DNA of 64,000 nucleotides, taken from the NCBI GenBank assembly GCA_005784505.1, contig VCAZ01000014.1, positions 2,934,741-2,998,740 of the forward strand, read 5' to 3'. This DNA comes from Bagarius yarrelli (Eukaryota; Chordata; Actinopteri; Siluriformes; Sisoridae). Shown piece after piece: positions 25,262-37,239 of this stretch; the first letter of the stretch is position 1, and every line of letters starts with the position of its first letter. A model generated the notes under the pieces. It saw nothing but the letters and a program-made list of their open reading frames with translations, was not told the DNA's origin and made no database searches. The translations under genes and the position numbers were made by a program.

Positions 25262-25531
25262 CAATGGAGTGCGTCCGTTTACTCCGGGTACTCCGGTTTC
25301 CTCCCACAGTCCAAAAACATGTTAGGGTTAGGTCCATTAGTGATTATAAATTGCCCATAGGAGTGAGTGTGAGTGTGTGTCTGGTCCAGTGATGGACTGG
25401 CGACCTGTCCATTTTGTACCCCTCCTGTCTTTCACCCTTTCAGAGATGGCTGGGATAGACTCCAGCAGATCCCTGTGACCCTGAATTAGGGAATAAGCGG
25501 TTATAAAAGATAAATGAATGAATGAATAAAT
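25262..25531 (+). mobile_element. frem2: SINE family B, 5'-truncated, in frem2 intron 1
   Basis: Body and tail without the tRNA-like head. Confidence 0.88.
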
Positions 25532-25732
25532 GAATGACTTTATAGAGTTTACACAGAAAAGACCTAATACACCTATGATATGATATGATATGATATGATA
25601 TGATATGATATGATATGATATGATATGATATGATGATATGATATGGTATAATATGAAATGTAACATTCTATGCTAATTTTCTTATGCCCTGTATTCCTAA
25701 AATCGTTCCACTACATGAGTTGACCAGTGGTT
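25358..25732. repeat. Composite block, copy 1 (intron 1)
   Basis: See 28155-28506. The shared unique tail beyond the microsatellite shows duplication of the locus, not two independent SINE insertions. Confidence 0.85.
25573..25661. repeat. (ATATG)n pentanucleotide array
   Basis: About 15 copies of tatga. It sits just 3' of a family B SINE. A decayed equivalent lies at 28376-28410 in the same context. Confidence 0.95.
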
Positions 25733-27059
25733 AAAGTTTTATAGAATGTTCTACTCTACTGACCATGTTGCTAAGAGACCACATGTAAAATCTGTATACA
25801 GGATATGATACGTATAATACATTATGCGTAAAAGTTTAAACTACGCTTACATACGATGTTTTATGTGGGGCAAAGCTTAATGAAAAGCACTGAATTCATT
25901 TGCATTTTAAAATGCTAGCGTGCTGTATACCTGGGTTTTTCTGGCCTTTACTAAAATAAATATCGACATTCTTTAGTTTTGATTGAAGAGTACAATAAAA
26001 CCAGATTACATTGTTCTTTTCTTTTTTCCAAGAGGATTTAAACGCTGTTTACTGAATTTCTGAATTTCATTAAATCCTGTTATTAAATGACCCCAAAAGG
26101 ATATAACGAGCTTTAGTCCAGGACCCAGTCATGCCAATCGGACTTACAAAGAGTTTCTGCCAACAAAACGTTCAGAGTAGTTAATTGAGCCACTGCATCT
26201 CTTTCTTCTCAGCGTTTTTTTTTAATATTATAAGGGCATCTCTTCCCGACTAGGAAGCCACAGTAAATAAAGTTGCTGCTTGCTTGTGGGTATTAGAAAA
26301 TGCTAGGCATACATTTTATAAGCTTTAACGCACTTTTCTCTGGAGGAAACTGTTTTGCCATGAAATATTAAAGATGGCCTGAGCTATTAATGCACCCCTT
26401 GGTTGTTGTTTTTTTTTTTTTTTATTAAAAAAATGCCCAGGCTTCATTTTTTTTTCTTCATAAGCAGGTAAAAAAAAAAAAAAAAGATTGATAATGGCTT
26501 TTGGACCAGCTGGTGCCCGGCTGTGCTTTATGACCCTGTCACTCTGAAAGCAATGTCAAACTTAAGAGTCTCGTTATTCCATACGGTAAATTAAAGATGC
26601 ATCCTGAAACTCAGAACTGGATTAAAAACCCAGGTGAAGCAAAACGGGTTTATTATATAAGAGGGGTTTTTTTTGCACATTGAAATTTATTTACATGACA
26701 TAATACACCAATGAGCCTTTGATATTTACGAGTAAAGTTGAAAATGTATTCGCTAATCCTTTGTATGAAATTCAAACCTTGCTCCCTATTTCCCTAAGAG
26801 GGAAAAAGGGCTGTTTCGCTGCCGTTTATTATTCCATTTGAAATGCAAATCAGTCGGTGATAAACTTTCACACAAAATTTTTAAGTCTCAGCTCAATTTT
26901 TAATGCTAGTGAAATGAGATCGATCCTGTTAAAAAAGTGTTGCTTATGCCAGAGTTCTAGGGTTTGTAAATCAAGCAATGAATATATTAACAACATTTTG
27001 CTGACAGGTTTAAAGTACAAAACTCATTTTGCTTTTTTTTTTTTACTAATTTTTTTTAG

Positions 27060-27149
27060 CTGATATTGATGACATGCACATATGCTACGTTCTACGAAAT
27101 GGAGCCAATACTACTAGTGACATCTTTCATTTTTCCATTGAAGACAACG
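27060..27149 (+). CDS. frem2: frem2 coding exon 2, end of CSPG repeat 12
   Basis: This is a 90-bp exon flanked by a T-rich acceptor ending 'ttttttttag' and a strong donor 'G|gtaaga'. Joined to the single G left over from exon 1 it reads A-DIDDMHICYVLRNGANTT and then SDIFHFSIEDN. That matches the FREM2 family sequence that follows the 'TTFSQ' end of exon 1. Both junctions are phase 1, so 30 codons are added and one base carries over. The exon completes the twelfth CSPG repeat. The next family segment (a Trp-rich linker, then Calx-beta domains) was looked for downstream and not found, so exon 3 probably lies beyond the window. Confidence 0.95.
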
Positions 27150-27767
27150 GTAAGAGGGATTTTTTTTTTCTATTATTCCGGATGATTCTTTATCAGGATA
27201 TACTTTATGTCGGATGAGGTTTAGAGTCATAAATTGTACATGATGTTGGATTTCTTTTTCTTTATTTATAATGGGATATGATGTTTTCTTTATATATTCA
27301 TTTCTGAACTGGGTGAGATAGAATGCTGGAAGCAAACCGTCCCTTTGACAGACTGTTAGACTAGGGACACAAGGACTCAGTACTTCAAGAGACATTTCAT
27401 CTGATGGAAACCGAGTATGGTAAAACAAAGTTAGCTAAAAATATCAGCTAAACCGGCTTCTGAAGCACATCTGTGCATTTATGTAAATGATTTAGCGAAC
27501 AAAGCTCACCAGAACAGATGCTAACCTTAAGGCTAGATATATTCATAAGTTAAAAAAAACCGGAAATTGGTTTTACAAAAAATTTTTAAAATCTCTCTAC
27601 CTGAACCTTATTGACATGGATAGTTTTTTATTTTTATTTTACGTTATCTGGAACTTTATTCGTTTTATTTAAAACGTCATTGAACTAGTACAACATGACC
27701 TTGAATTGTTGGAGGTGTGAACTAAGGGGAGGAGCTGAATCCCGGAAGTATTTCGGAAGGAATTCAA

Positions 27768-28150
27768 TTCAAGATGGCCGCCCATTTTTTTTTTTAATGT
27801 TGCAGTAGTTAGCAGAACGGTTTGGAAACGTTTCATGCTACTATGGATAAAGTAAGTTGTTTTGTTGTTTTGTTATTTAAACCACATCAGAAACTGAAGA
27901 AATGGAAACTGATTGTTAAGTAAGAAAGAAATGCTTTGGGTTTTGCTGAAAAAACTCAAAATAAAAATGCTGTGTTGGACACCAAACTAGCTTTCTTGGT
28001 TATCTTGTTGAAAACCTTGGATGTTTTATGTATCATTTGACATTTTATTCAAAAGAGCTGTTTTTTTAAGGGTTGTGTTTTTAAGGGTTTTCCTGAATAT
28101 TTTATAGACCTGAAATGCTCCTTGAAAGTTTCTTTAAGAAAGTTGTTGTG
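27768..28150. repeat. Tandem-duplicated segment, copy 1
   Basis: It runs from 'ttcaagatggccgcccattt' to 'aagaaagttgttgtg' and is about 80-85% like 28522-28880. Shared landmarks are 'catgctactatggataaagt' and 'ccaaactagctt'. Confidence 0.85.
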
Positions 28151-28154
28151 TATA

Positions 28155-28330
28155 TAGGAGTGAGTGTAAGTGTGTGTGTGTGGTCCTGTGATGGACTGGT
28201 GACTGTCCAGGGTGTCCCCCCTCCTGCCTTTCTCCCTTTCAGAGACGGCTGGGTTAGACTCCAGCAGATCCCTGTGACCCGGAATTAGGGAATAAACGGG
28301 TATAAAAAGATGAATGAATGAATGAATAAA
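28155..28330 (+). mobile_element. SINE family B 3' half in the duplicated block
   Basis: The same truncated element as in 25358-25531. See the composite block entry. Confidence 0.85.
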
Positions 28331-28506
28331 TGACTCTATAGAGTTTACACAGAAAAGATGTAATACAGCGATCGTTTGATATAATATGACATGATATGAT
28401 ATGACATGTACCATGCTATGCTAATTTCTTATGTCCTTCATTCCTAAAATGTACCATTGTTCCAAGGTTAAGCAGAAAAAAAACCCTACATGAGTTGACC
28501 AGTGGT
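28155..28506. repeat. Composite block (SINE B 3' half, ATATG remnant, unique tail), copy 2
   Basis: It matches 25358-25732 in frem2 intron 1 across the SINE body, the phrase 'tagagtttacacagaaaaga', an ATATG-like stretch and the tail 'ctacatgagttgaccagtgg'. Confidence 0.85.
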
Positions 28507-28521
28507 TGGGAATGCATTGTA

Positions 28522-28880
28522 TTCAAGATGGCCGCCCATTTTAATGTTGCAGTAGTTAATAAAACGGTGTGGAAATGTTTCATGCTACTATGGATAAAGT
28601 AAGTTGTTTTTGTGTTTTAAACCACTTCAGAAAAGAAAACTGATTGTTAAGTGAGAGAAAAAATGGTTTTTGCTGCCAAAAAAAAAAAGCTGTGTTGGTC
28701 ACCAAACTAGCTTTTGTAGCTCTCTTGTGGAAAGCATTAGATGTTTTATGTAACACTTGACGTTTTATTCGAAAGAGCTATTAAATGTGTTTTAAAGGGT
28801 TTTCTTGATTATTCTAGTGTTTTATAGACCTGAACTGCTCTTTGAAAGTTTTTTTTAAGAAGTTGTTGTTGTTGTTGTAT
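28522..28880. repeat. Tandem-duplicated segment, copy 2
   Basis: Direct copy of 27768-28150 with small deletions. The two copies are separated by the composite block 28155-28506. Confidence 0.85.
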
Positions 28881-29356
28881 ACCCAAGTGAAAGGTTGCAC
28901 GTTAAACCCTTTCTGATTAGAAACCTTTAAATACCTTTAAATCAGATTGGCCAATAAACGCCTACTGGATTTTTGATAAAATGTCTTAACTGTTCTGTTG
29001 TACTCTGGTGGATGTTTTCAATATTGGTGTTTTTAAGGGTTGACTGGATAAACAAGTAAATTTAAGATAAAATTTGGAATTTTTCTAGCTTGATTGCTGA
29101 ATTAAAGGAACAGTGTTTGACAGACACATCGTTTGGCTGATTTGGTAACTGTCTTGAGATGTATTTAGGGATAAACGGTATTTCATCAAATGTAAAATCG
29201 CTACACTTTAAATGATTTTATGCCAGTTTTTACTCTACTTCTTATAGTTTTCCCTTGATATTCCAGGTCTTGTCTACTGTTTTTATTCATTTTGACGACA
29301 TGGTGACGGCATTTATCTTCGAGTGCCTTCTGCTATAAAATCACGATCCAAGTCTG
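28881..29356. other. Intron 2, unannotated
   Basis: Unique AT-rich sequence. Confidence 0.6.
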
Positions 29357-29541
29357 TTATTTACATTTACAGCATTTAGCAGACGTCCTTGTCCAGAGAG
29401 ACTTGCATTTATCTCCGTTATACAGCTGAACAATAAGGGGTTAGGGGGCTTGCAAAGGGGCCTAGCAGTGGTAGTTTAGCAATTCAGTTAGCTTATTCCA
29501 ATTAGCAGACCAACACCTTTAACCAATATCACTTCGTACAG
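29357..29541 (-). mobile_element. SINE family A, minus strand
   Basis: Tail 'cagcatttagcagacgtcct' to a decayed head. Confidence 0.88.
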
Positions 29542-29738
29542 ATGTTATGCATTTATTTTCTGACCAACAGTATAATTCACACACATCATCTGGTAGTAAC
29601 AGTGAGCGCAGATAAAGATTATGGAAATGTATTTATCTTATTATTTTGGAAAATATTTTCAGGCCATTTTTTGTAAATTCTTTTCAGCTTCATTGGCAAT
29701 TTTTACATTTTCATTCATCAGGTTCAAATACAAACCAC

Positions 29739-29978
29739 CTTCTTCTTCTTCTCCTTCTCCTTTCGGCTGTTCCCTTCAGCGGGCCACAGCGAATCATCTG
29801 TCTCCACCTAACCCTATTCTCTACATCCTCTACACTCACACACACTAACTTTTAAATCCTCGTTTATCTCATTCATATACCTTCTCTTTGGTCTTCCTCT
29901 TTGCCTTCTGCCTGGTAGCTTCGTTTCTCACATCCTCCTACCGATATATTCACTATCCGTCCTCTGTACGTGTCCAAA
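29739..29978 (-). mobile_element. LINE 3' end, same family as 33305-33577, opposite strand
   Basis: The reverse complement carries the same 'ggcaaagaggaagaccaaag' and 'gattcgctgtgg' blocks as 33305-33577. It is 5'-truncated and non-coding now. A TTC/CTT run borders its 3' side. Confidence 0.65.
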
Positions 29979-30599
29979 CTACAAACCTTATTATTAATGA
30001 TAAGAATAAAAATTGTTTCAGTTTGGTTGGTTTTAACCTATGCAACCCCCAAGTTCTGGTTCATAGTAAGGGCTCGTCAGTCTCTTAATTTTTTAAAGGC
30101 CTGTTAGAGCAGGAGCTGTAAATCTGTAAACCGTTTTACATAACGAGGCCTTCAGGTGGGGAAAAAAAATACAAACTTAGACCCCTGTCAGGTTGTTTTA
30201 AAGCCGCCTTTAATAGTAAGCTTCCTCCTTAAACAGAGAGGATCACATCTGCACTTCTTGTGTGGATTAGACATGATAAGATCAAGAGGATTTGCACACA
30301 GCAGCACTATAAAGAATATGTTTAGCTCTTGCTGTCTGTTGAGGGTCTGTATTTTTCCACTGAGATGTCGAAGTCGTGAGCGGGACGAAAACGGCGACCC
30401 CCACCTGTGCTGACGGTTTGCTGATTGAAAAGGCATTTCGGAGAGGCCCAAACATGCAAACCACCCTGTGTGACCTCATGTGGGGTCGACCCGCACATAC
30501 CTGGGCTACTTATCACTCGGCTTCATAGGTGGGCCATGGTGAAGCTTTCTTCATGCGTTAGTGCTCTTCAATGAACTCGCAAGTGATTAGCTTAACCGC
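29979..30599. other. Intron 2, possible conserved island (30160-30560)
   Basis: GC-balanced, non-repetitive, and open in several frames on both strands. No splice-flanked frame resembles a known protein. Confidence 0.4.
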
Positions 30600-30626
30600 T
30601 TACCACCACCACCACCACCACCATCT
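30600..30626. repeat. (ACC)n trinucleotide run
   Basis: Seven to eight ACC units. Confidence 0.9.
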
Positions 30627-30928
30627 TAACCGACTACTAATAGACTGTTATTTTTTTTTAATAAGAAACCTCTTTTTCATTAACAAGCTACCTCTGCTAG
30701 TTCTTGGCACCGTGAGTGTAAACTTTCTCTGCATGATGCAAAATGTCCACTTATCTCAAATTCATTGTCTACATTGCTACATTGTTTGGCAGTCACTGTT
30801 ATGTTTTAGTGAACAGAGCTTCAAAAGTCGTTTTCTTTTTTTACCCTTTTCTCTTTCACGCATATGGTTGTCCGGTGCATGGAGGATAAAAACATTGTCC
30901 TTTTAACTGGTGTCCTAAACATCCACTT

Positions 30929-31112
30929 TATACGTATACACACATATATACACATATATGTACACAAATATATATATATGTATGTGTGTGTATGTGTGTG
31001 TATATGTGTCTATATTTGTATGTATAGTATATTGTATGTGTGTGTGTGTGTGTATGTGTATATATGTGTATATATGTGTCTATATTTGTATGTATAGTAT
31101 GTTGTGTGTGTG
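30929..31112. repeat. TA/TG compound microsatellite
   Basis: Alternating purine-pyrimidine tatg, tgtg and tata blocks. Two near-identical segments (tctatatttgtatgtatagt) lie at about 31010 and 31079. Confidence 0.9.
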
Positions 31113-31689
31113 TATGTATAATGAATATAATGTATGAGTAAATTGTAGGATATGTATATACATACACTATAAAAGTATATGCACATAGAAAACAGAAAGA
31201 TGAATATGTAATACAGATATTGATAAAAGTACTAAAGTGTCCTTGTGCTGGATTGGAAGTGTTAATTGACACTGCTGTCCCAGTGTCCCAGTCCAGTCTT
31301 AAATGTTAAGTGATTTACAATTTAATGTGTAATTTTCCTCGTTTTATAATAAAAAAAGTTAGAATACTATGTAAAAATCTTCATGAGGATCAATGCAAGT
31401 CTTAATGAGCGTCCAAGTTTAAACACTGCTTTTACCTGTTTATTTTTGTCCACAAATCGTCAGCTGGTCGTCATGTCGATTTTTGCCAAATCACATTTTG
31501 CATATTTCGGATTTTCGTATAAATAAAGTAAATAAAAAAAAATTGTTAGTTTGTATAATACTTAGAATTTTTTATCTGAGCACTTTTATTTTGTATTACT
31601 GTTGGCTTAACTGGCTGAAGCAATAGGAGTTTAACGATGACAAAGTTTCCCTGCTAAGTTTTACAAATTATTACAGTGGGATTGTATTA

Positions 31690-32080
31690 TTTTAGGGCTG
31701 TTTTTGGACCCGCCGACCGAGAATAAAATGCATTTATCCTACTTTTCTATGTCGGTTGGTTATAAACAGCTACAGAAAGTAAAAATAATGTATCTTGTGT
31801 TTTGCGCTGTACCGATTACTCGCTTCAGTTCTTTGTGTGTGGCAGCGTTAGGAACACTGAGTACCTAACACATCGAGTACCTAAGCACAGGCGTGTTCAG
31901 TTAATTTCTTGCTGCCAAAAAAACTCTGCTGTGGGCTATGAAAATTGTAGCACTCAAGACGAAGCGTGAGTGGAGAGACAAAGAGGTGGGAGGGTGCGCT
32001 AAGTTTGGTTTGGCACCGGCGTTTACCACAGCATTGCGAAGCTACAAAAGGTAAAAGACTTCGGTAAACACTGCTGTTTT
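31690..32080. repeat. Possible hAT-like terminal fragment
   Basis: It starts 'agggctgtttttgg' and contains a GC-richer, G/A-rich stretch. 34205-34294 ends in the complementary 'acacagccct' after 'atatcgcaatatcgcaat'. Both resemble ends of fish hAT elements, but no matching target duplication links them. Confidence 0.3.
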
Positions 32081-32546
32081 ATTTATTTTTTCTGTGAGGA
32101 CGGCAGCAATTGTTTACGTCAATGCATCGGTGTAAACCACCTCCAAGTGGCTTGAATGAAAAAAAGTGAAAGTAGCAAAAGAATAATTGCTGAATTTATT
32201 TTGTGATCACCGTAATTCAGTACAGCGTTTGTGTTTAGATGATTATATAAAAGTGTTGAGCAGGTACATGCTTGGATTCCAATCCGCCTCACTAAACGTC
32301 CTGTATTTGCTCTACAAGACATCTTGTTATTGTGGGTACTGTTGAAATTGTTTAATTATTAGCCTGACCGATTTGTAAAAGTGTAAATAAAACAAGAAGC
32401 CTTTATTTATCACAAATACATTACAGCTTGGGGTAGCAAGAGTTTTAACTTAGAACTCTTTGGGCTATACTGTAAGAAATATACTTAAAAAGAAAGGTAA
32501 TAATTATTTTCCTTTATGTTCCAGGACGTTCCATGACACGGTCAGG

Positions 32547-32703
32547 GGAGTGATAGCTTAGTAGTTAAGGTGTTGGACTGTTACCTGGAAGATTGTGGGT
32601 TCGATTCCCAGTTTACCACCGCTGAGCCCCTGAGCAAGGCCCTTAACCCCCAATTGCTCAGTTGTATAATAAAAATAAATGTAAGCCCCTCAGGATAAGG
32701 AAT
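32547..32703 (+). mobile_element. SINE family A, plus strand
   Basis: Canonical B box 'gggttcgattcccag'. The tail is cut short. Confidence 0.9.
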
Positions 32704-33304
32704 AAATAACATTTGTAGCACAAGTAACGTCCTGCATCATTGTCATCATCAGAAAGGAAACAATTGGAGCATAACAACATAAAAATAATGAAAGGCAAGC
32801 ATTATACCAGTATCTAAAATTCATGATCAGTAAAAACTTTTCCAATCACTTTCTAAATTCCTCACGGCTCCAGGGTCCTCGTTTTAATCCTGAACTTGAG
32901 TTCGATCTTTGTGGAGGTTTAAATGTCCCCATGGAGTTCTCTGGAAAAAAAACGGTTCAAACTGGCAAGTTTTTTTAGAAGATGCAAAGAATTTAGAGAT
33001 CCTAAGGGAAACCTTCAAGGTGTGAATGAGTGTCTGTACATTCATAAATTTAAAAGGAACACCTGCAAAGTCATGCAGTTATCTAATCAGTCCTCAGCAC
33101 CAACACAATGCGTTAAATCATGCAGATGCACATAAATCGTTTTAGATAATGTTCACATCAAACCTTGGCCGGAAACAGAATAATGTGTGATTTGTGTTGT
33201 GATTGTTCATGATAGATAGTTCCGGTTTAAGTATTTCAGCAACTGCTGATCTATGCTGATTTTTTTTAAACACTACAGTCTCTAAAGTTTAGAGAAACGA
33301 GTTC

Positions 33305-33577
33305 ATCAGGGGGCGGCTCATGTTAGATGTTTTGGCGAGAAAGTCAGATTAAGGTGGTTGGGACATCTACAGAGGAGGGATAGTGAATATATTGGTAGGA
33401 GGATGTTAGAAATGAAGCTACCAGGCAGAAGGTAAAGAGGAAGACCAAAGAGGAGGTATATGGATGCGATAAATGAGGAAATGAAGTCAGTGTGTGTGAG
33501 TGTAGAGGATGTAGAGAATAACGTTAGATGGAGACAGATGATTCGCTGTGGCGACCCCTAAAAAGGAACAGCCGCAA
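33305..33577 (+). mobile_element. LINE 3' end with C-terminal reverse-transcriptase-ORF remnant
   Basis: The plus strand translates as VRLRWLGHLQRRDSEYIGRR, then a GRPKRRYMDAI-type motif and a C-terminal CGDP ending. This is typical of the tail of a non-LTR retrotransposon polyprotein. One in-frame TAA near 33439 breaks it. The copy is severely 5'-truncated. Confidence 0.7.
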
Positions 33578-33892
33578 CAATCTGTGTGCAGAGATGTCAT
33601 ATAAGGATGCTCAAACTCATCTAGCAGCCATATTGAGCAGAAAAACACTTGAATTGGCGATGGAGTCTATTATAATTTATTGTTTCTCTGTGGGTACTGC
33701 TGAATGCTTCGGAACTCATGCATATCACCAGATGATGTATAGCAATACAATAAATAGCTATATTTCAAATAAAAATCGTAAACCAGATATCTAAAATACA
33801 AAGCCGTAGGCAATATATGTTTTTCACCATACTTGCCTCAGACAATGACCGTATATATCAGCGGCAACTACAGAAGCGGTGGAGGAAGTCAG

Positions 33893-34207
33893 GGCAGCAT
33901 GGTGGTTTAGTGGTTTAATGGTTGCCTCACAGCAAGAAGGTCCCGGGTTCGATCCCTGAGCAGAGGCCTTTCTGTGTGAAGTTTGCATGTTCTCCCTGTG
34001 ATTGCGTGTGTTTACTCTGGGTACTCCAGTTTCCTCCCCAGTCCAAAAACCTGTGTGTGTGGCCCTGTGATGGACTGGCGACCTGTCCAGGGTGTACCCC
34101 TCCTGCTTTTTTTTTTTTTAGAGATGGCTTTAATAGACTTTAGCAGATCCTGCCCCTGAATTGACCCTGAATTAGGGAATAAGCGGGAATGGAAGACGAA
34201 TGAATGA
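33893..34207 (+). mobile_element. SINE family B, plus strand
   Basis: Full length, with a good B box 'gggttcgatccctga' and a poly-T insertion in the body. Confidence 0.9.
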
Positions 34208-35572
34208 ATTTTAATATGTATCGATACTAGAGGTTAGAATATCGCAATATCGCAATGGTTGGCCGTAACGGTATTTTTACACAGCCCTAGCTATAAAACG
34301 TAGCAGTGTGTTGTGTTATTCTTTGCCCTTGTTTTGTTGGTAGCATTTAGACACCAGTCGTTTATACCAGCAGTCACATGCAGAGGTTGGTTGAAAATCA
34401 TACAAAGTTGAATTTGTCAGCAGGTTATGTAAATTGTAATAGTCTGCAGGAAAAAGGATGGATGGTAGTGGTTGAAAAGAGACACTCTGAAGGTAAACCT
34501 GATTGTCCACAGAATGGTCTAAAAGTGTTTCAAAATAACAAACCACTTTTGTCCAGAAACATGTTTCAACACAGAAAAAAATATAAAACGCAAATTATTG
34601 TTTGACAATACCGTAACAGTGTAACAAGTACAAACTAGCTAGCAGCTAGAAGTGGATGGTAAACAGACCAGAGGGCTTCCTGAGACGTCAACACCTTACC
34701 ATTACACTGCAAACAAATCAGAGAGAAACGCATGTCAGCAAAAAAAGAGGACTGCACACATCACTACGCCCATCCTGTTAGTAAGGAATGCAAAACAATA
34801 GAATAAATAACAGATCGTTTTTTGGGGGTTTTTTTCCATTTAATGAACCATTGCTACGAAAGCTGTTGCTATGGAATTGCTAATGTATAAGAATAAAAAA
34901 GCGTCAACATAAACCTGCAATTTAAACTGCAACCAAAGGAAATGAATCAACACCACTTCATGAGAGAATTCGACTGTGCTGCGGTATAAACGCCGGGTAA
35001 AACGATCGTTACTTTAGCGTACTTATAAGTTATTTTTATATTTTCACTTAAAACTAAAATGAAGATGAATTTAAACTGATGCATAATATAGACTCAAGAT
35101 TAAATGTGCATGAAAAGAGGGAAACTAATCCAAAGCTGGTAAACGGTACAGAAGATGCTGGATAGAATCATTAATAGACCAAAATGCATCTTGAGAATTA
35201 AAATTGATTTATTTGGAATTCTGGTTCTTTTGTTATTTTTTGTTAATAAAAAAAGTAATAATTTAGGAATATTTCTTAATTCAAAGTTGAAAAGCAGCCA
35301 ATTGGCAAAAATGTCATAATTAGTGTATGGGGCGGAGCTTGGAAAAAGTGTGTGAGTGATGACCCGACATTTAGGATCTCTGCATTATTCTGCATTTTAA
35401 TATGGACCCTTTAACTAATTTTATGTAATTCATTCGAAAATAAATAAATAGTTCAAGATCAAATAAATTAGACAATTTTATTTATTAATAACAATTAGTT
35501 TAAATCTGTGTGTGTGTTGTGAATCTGTAAGTGTGTTGTGAATGTCAGCGCTAGTGCATCTGTGAGCGTGTT
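34208..35572. other. Intron 2, unannotated
   Basis: Apart from the hAT-like end near 34205-34294, nothing is recognised. Short frames at 34316-34605 overlap on both strands and look fortuitous. Confidence 0.5.
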
Positions 35573-35723
35573 AATATCCCATCCCCCAAGTTGGCCGCAG
35601 GGTCAGCTATGATACAGCGCCCCTGGAGCAGGAAGGGTTAAGGGTCTTGCTTAAGGACCCAACAGTGGTTGGCTTGCTGGTGGTGGGGCTTGAACCCTGG
35701 TGTTTCTGGTCTCCACCACTGCC
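35573..35723 (-). mobile_element. Family C dispersed element
   Basis: 'tcagctatgatacagcgccc' to 'ggtggggcttgaaccctggt'. The left part is truncated. Confidence 0.8.
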
Positions 35724-36984
35724 TAATTAATTAATGTATGCTTGATTTAATAACTGAAAATAATTAAAAAAAACTATGAATCATTTATAGATGATTAAGA
35801 AAACTAATATATAAAATACAACTTTTTAAAGACACTTTAAGTTAGTAAATATAATTAAATTAATTCAACTAAAACCTCCGAATTAAAAATGCTCTGCTTT
35901 AAATAATGGACCCAACGGGGGTTTGTTTCTGTTCTTCTCTTTTCTTCACTGAGTTGCTGAAAATCTAAAGCAGCATGCTGGGCCTTGAAAAGTGCCAATA
36001 AAGTGGGATTAGTTAAAGACCAGGAGATGACAGATTGTAATCTTAAAGGCAGGATGGCATGGGCTGTCGTTTGTAAGAGCTTTCAGTCTTGAAGCTTTGC
36101 ATAAATTTAGTAAGAGTACTTCATTCCCACTAATGCACCCTCTTGCCCGTGGTCAGGTCCTGCTCTCTGACTCGAAGAAAGGATTTTGGGGGTTTTTTTG
36201 GGGGGGGGTGTTTGTGCATGTGATTGTCCGGAATGGACTCTGGAGCCTGGAGCACTCTGTTGACATGTTTGTCTAGTAAAATGTCTGTGCCCTGAGAGCG
36301 CGACTTACCTGAGTACACACAAGTTAGCATGGAGTGTTTGTTGTTTTGCATCGCTTAGAGGCACGGCCTGTCTCCACGTCCTAATCCCCTTCCGAAGACG
36401 TCCTCACTGACAGATTCCACCCATTTGCCCCCTCACCCCGTGCTTTGTTTCTCATTCCTGCTGTCATGCTTTGTCTCTTTTTCTCTCCTTTTCTTTTGTC
36501 TGTTTCTCTACCTGGCCAAGCTTTCTGGCTCTCATGGCCAGGATGGCAAACGTTTTATTCTGCTGAAAAATAGATGCACTAACATGGGTTCCATTACAAC
36601 ACATTTCTGTTCTGGGTTAAATTAATGTGTGTGTGTCTCTAAACTATTTGTTCAGATATTGTATGTGAGCCTTTATAGATAAAAACATGGAAGTGACTAT
36701 CCATTTTTCCTGTCAATTCTTATCTCTTGTGTAAAATGCAGCATCGTCTTTTTCATCTTCTTATTCCTCTTCATTTCTTTTTCTCCTTTGTCTTTTACTT
36801 TTTCTTCGTCTTCTTACTATTATTATTGTGTAGGATAACTGAAGCAGTTCAGGTCACGGTGTAAAAGCACCGCTCTGCTAACTGAGAGACGGGGACACAC
36901 CACTCCTAGCCTTGTCCCTGTAAATAGCAGTTGTTTTGGAGGTATTCGAGGTAGTTGTGGTTGTAATAGTGGTAGAAATATTAG
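35724..36984. other. Intron 2, possible conserved island (35920-36340)
   Basis: Non-repetitive, with a G-run (36187-36209). No coding call. Confidence 0.4.
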
Positions 36985-37152
36985 TTGTAATTGCCTAGTG
37001 ATTAAGGATTCTTACTGCTGATAGGAGGAAATGAGGGTTAGTTCCCAGTGACACCAATCTACCACCACAGGGCCCCTGAGCAAAGGCTATAACCATAAAC
37101 TGCTTATGCGATTTAAGTCATTTGGCAGCTGCCAATTGTCATAAATATAAAT
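36985..37152 (+). mobile_element. SINE family A, old degenerate copy
   Basis: 'gcctagtgattaaggattct' and 'gggcccctgagcaaaggct' are still readable. Confidence 0.65.
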
Positions 37153-37239
37153 TTATATACAGTAAAAAGAAAAAAATTAATTTGATTTGCAGATTTTTTT
37201 TTTTTTACTTTTGATCACTGACAAGAAAATGATTATATA

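Larger units (their letters stand above)
24900..27059 (+). other. frem2: frem2 intron 1
   Basis: This is a GT-AG intron of 2160 bp. The donor is CAAG|gtaaaa and the acceptor is tttttttag|C. It contains a 5'-truncated family B SINE (25262-25531), an ATATG pentanucleotide array (25573-25661) and a unique tail that recurs in intron 2. The stretch from about 26330 to 26640 is non-repetitive and looks like possible conserved non-coding DNA. Confidence 0.92.

Noticed and set aside
31690..34294. One 2.6-kb hAT element joining 'agggctg' and 'cagccct' ends
   Set aside because: Flanking 8-bp sequences do not match, and a LINE, a SINE and other repeats fill the interval. The ends may be unrelated.
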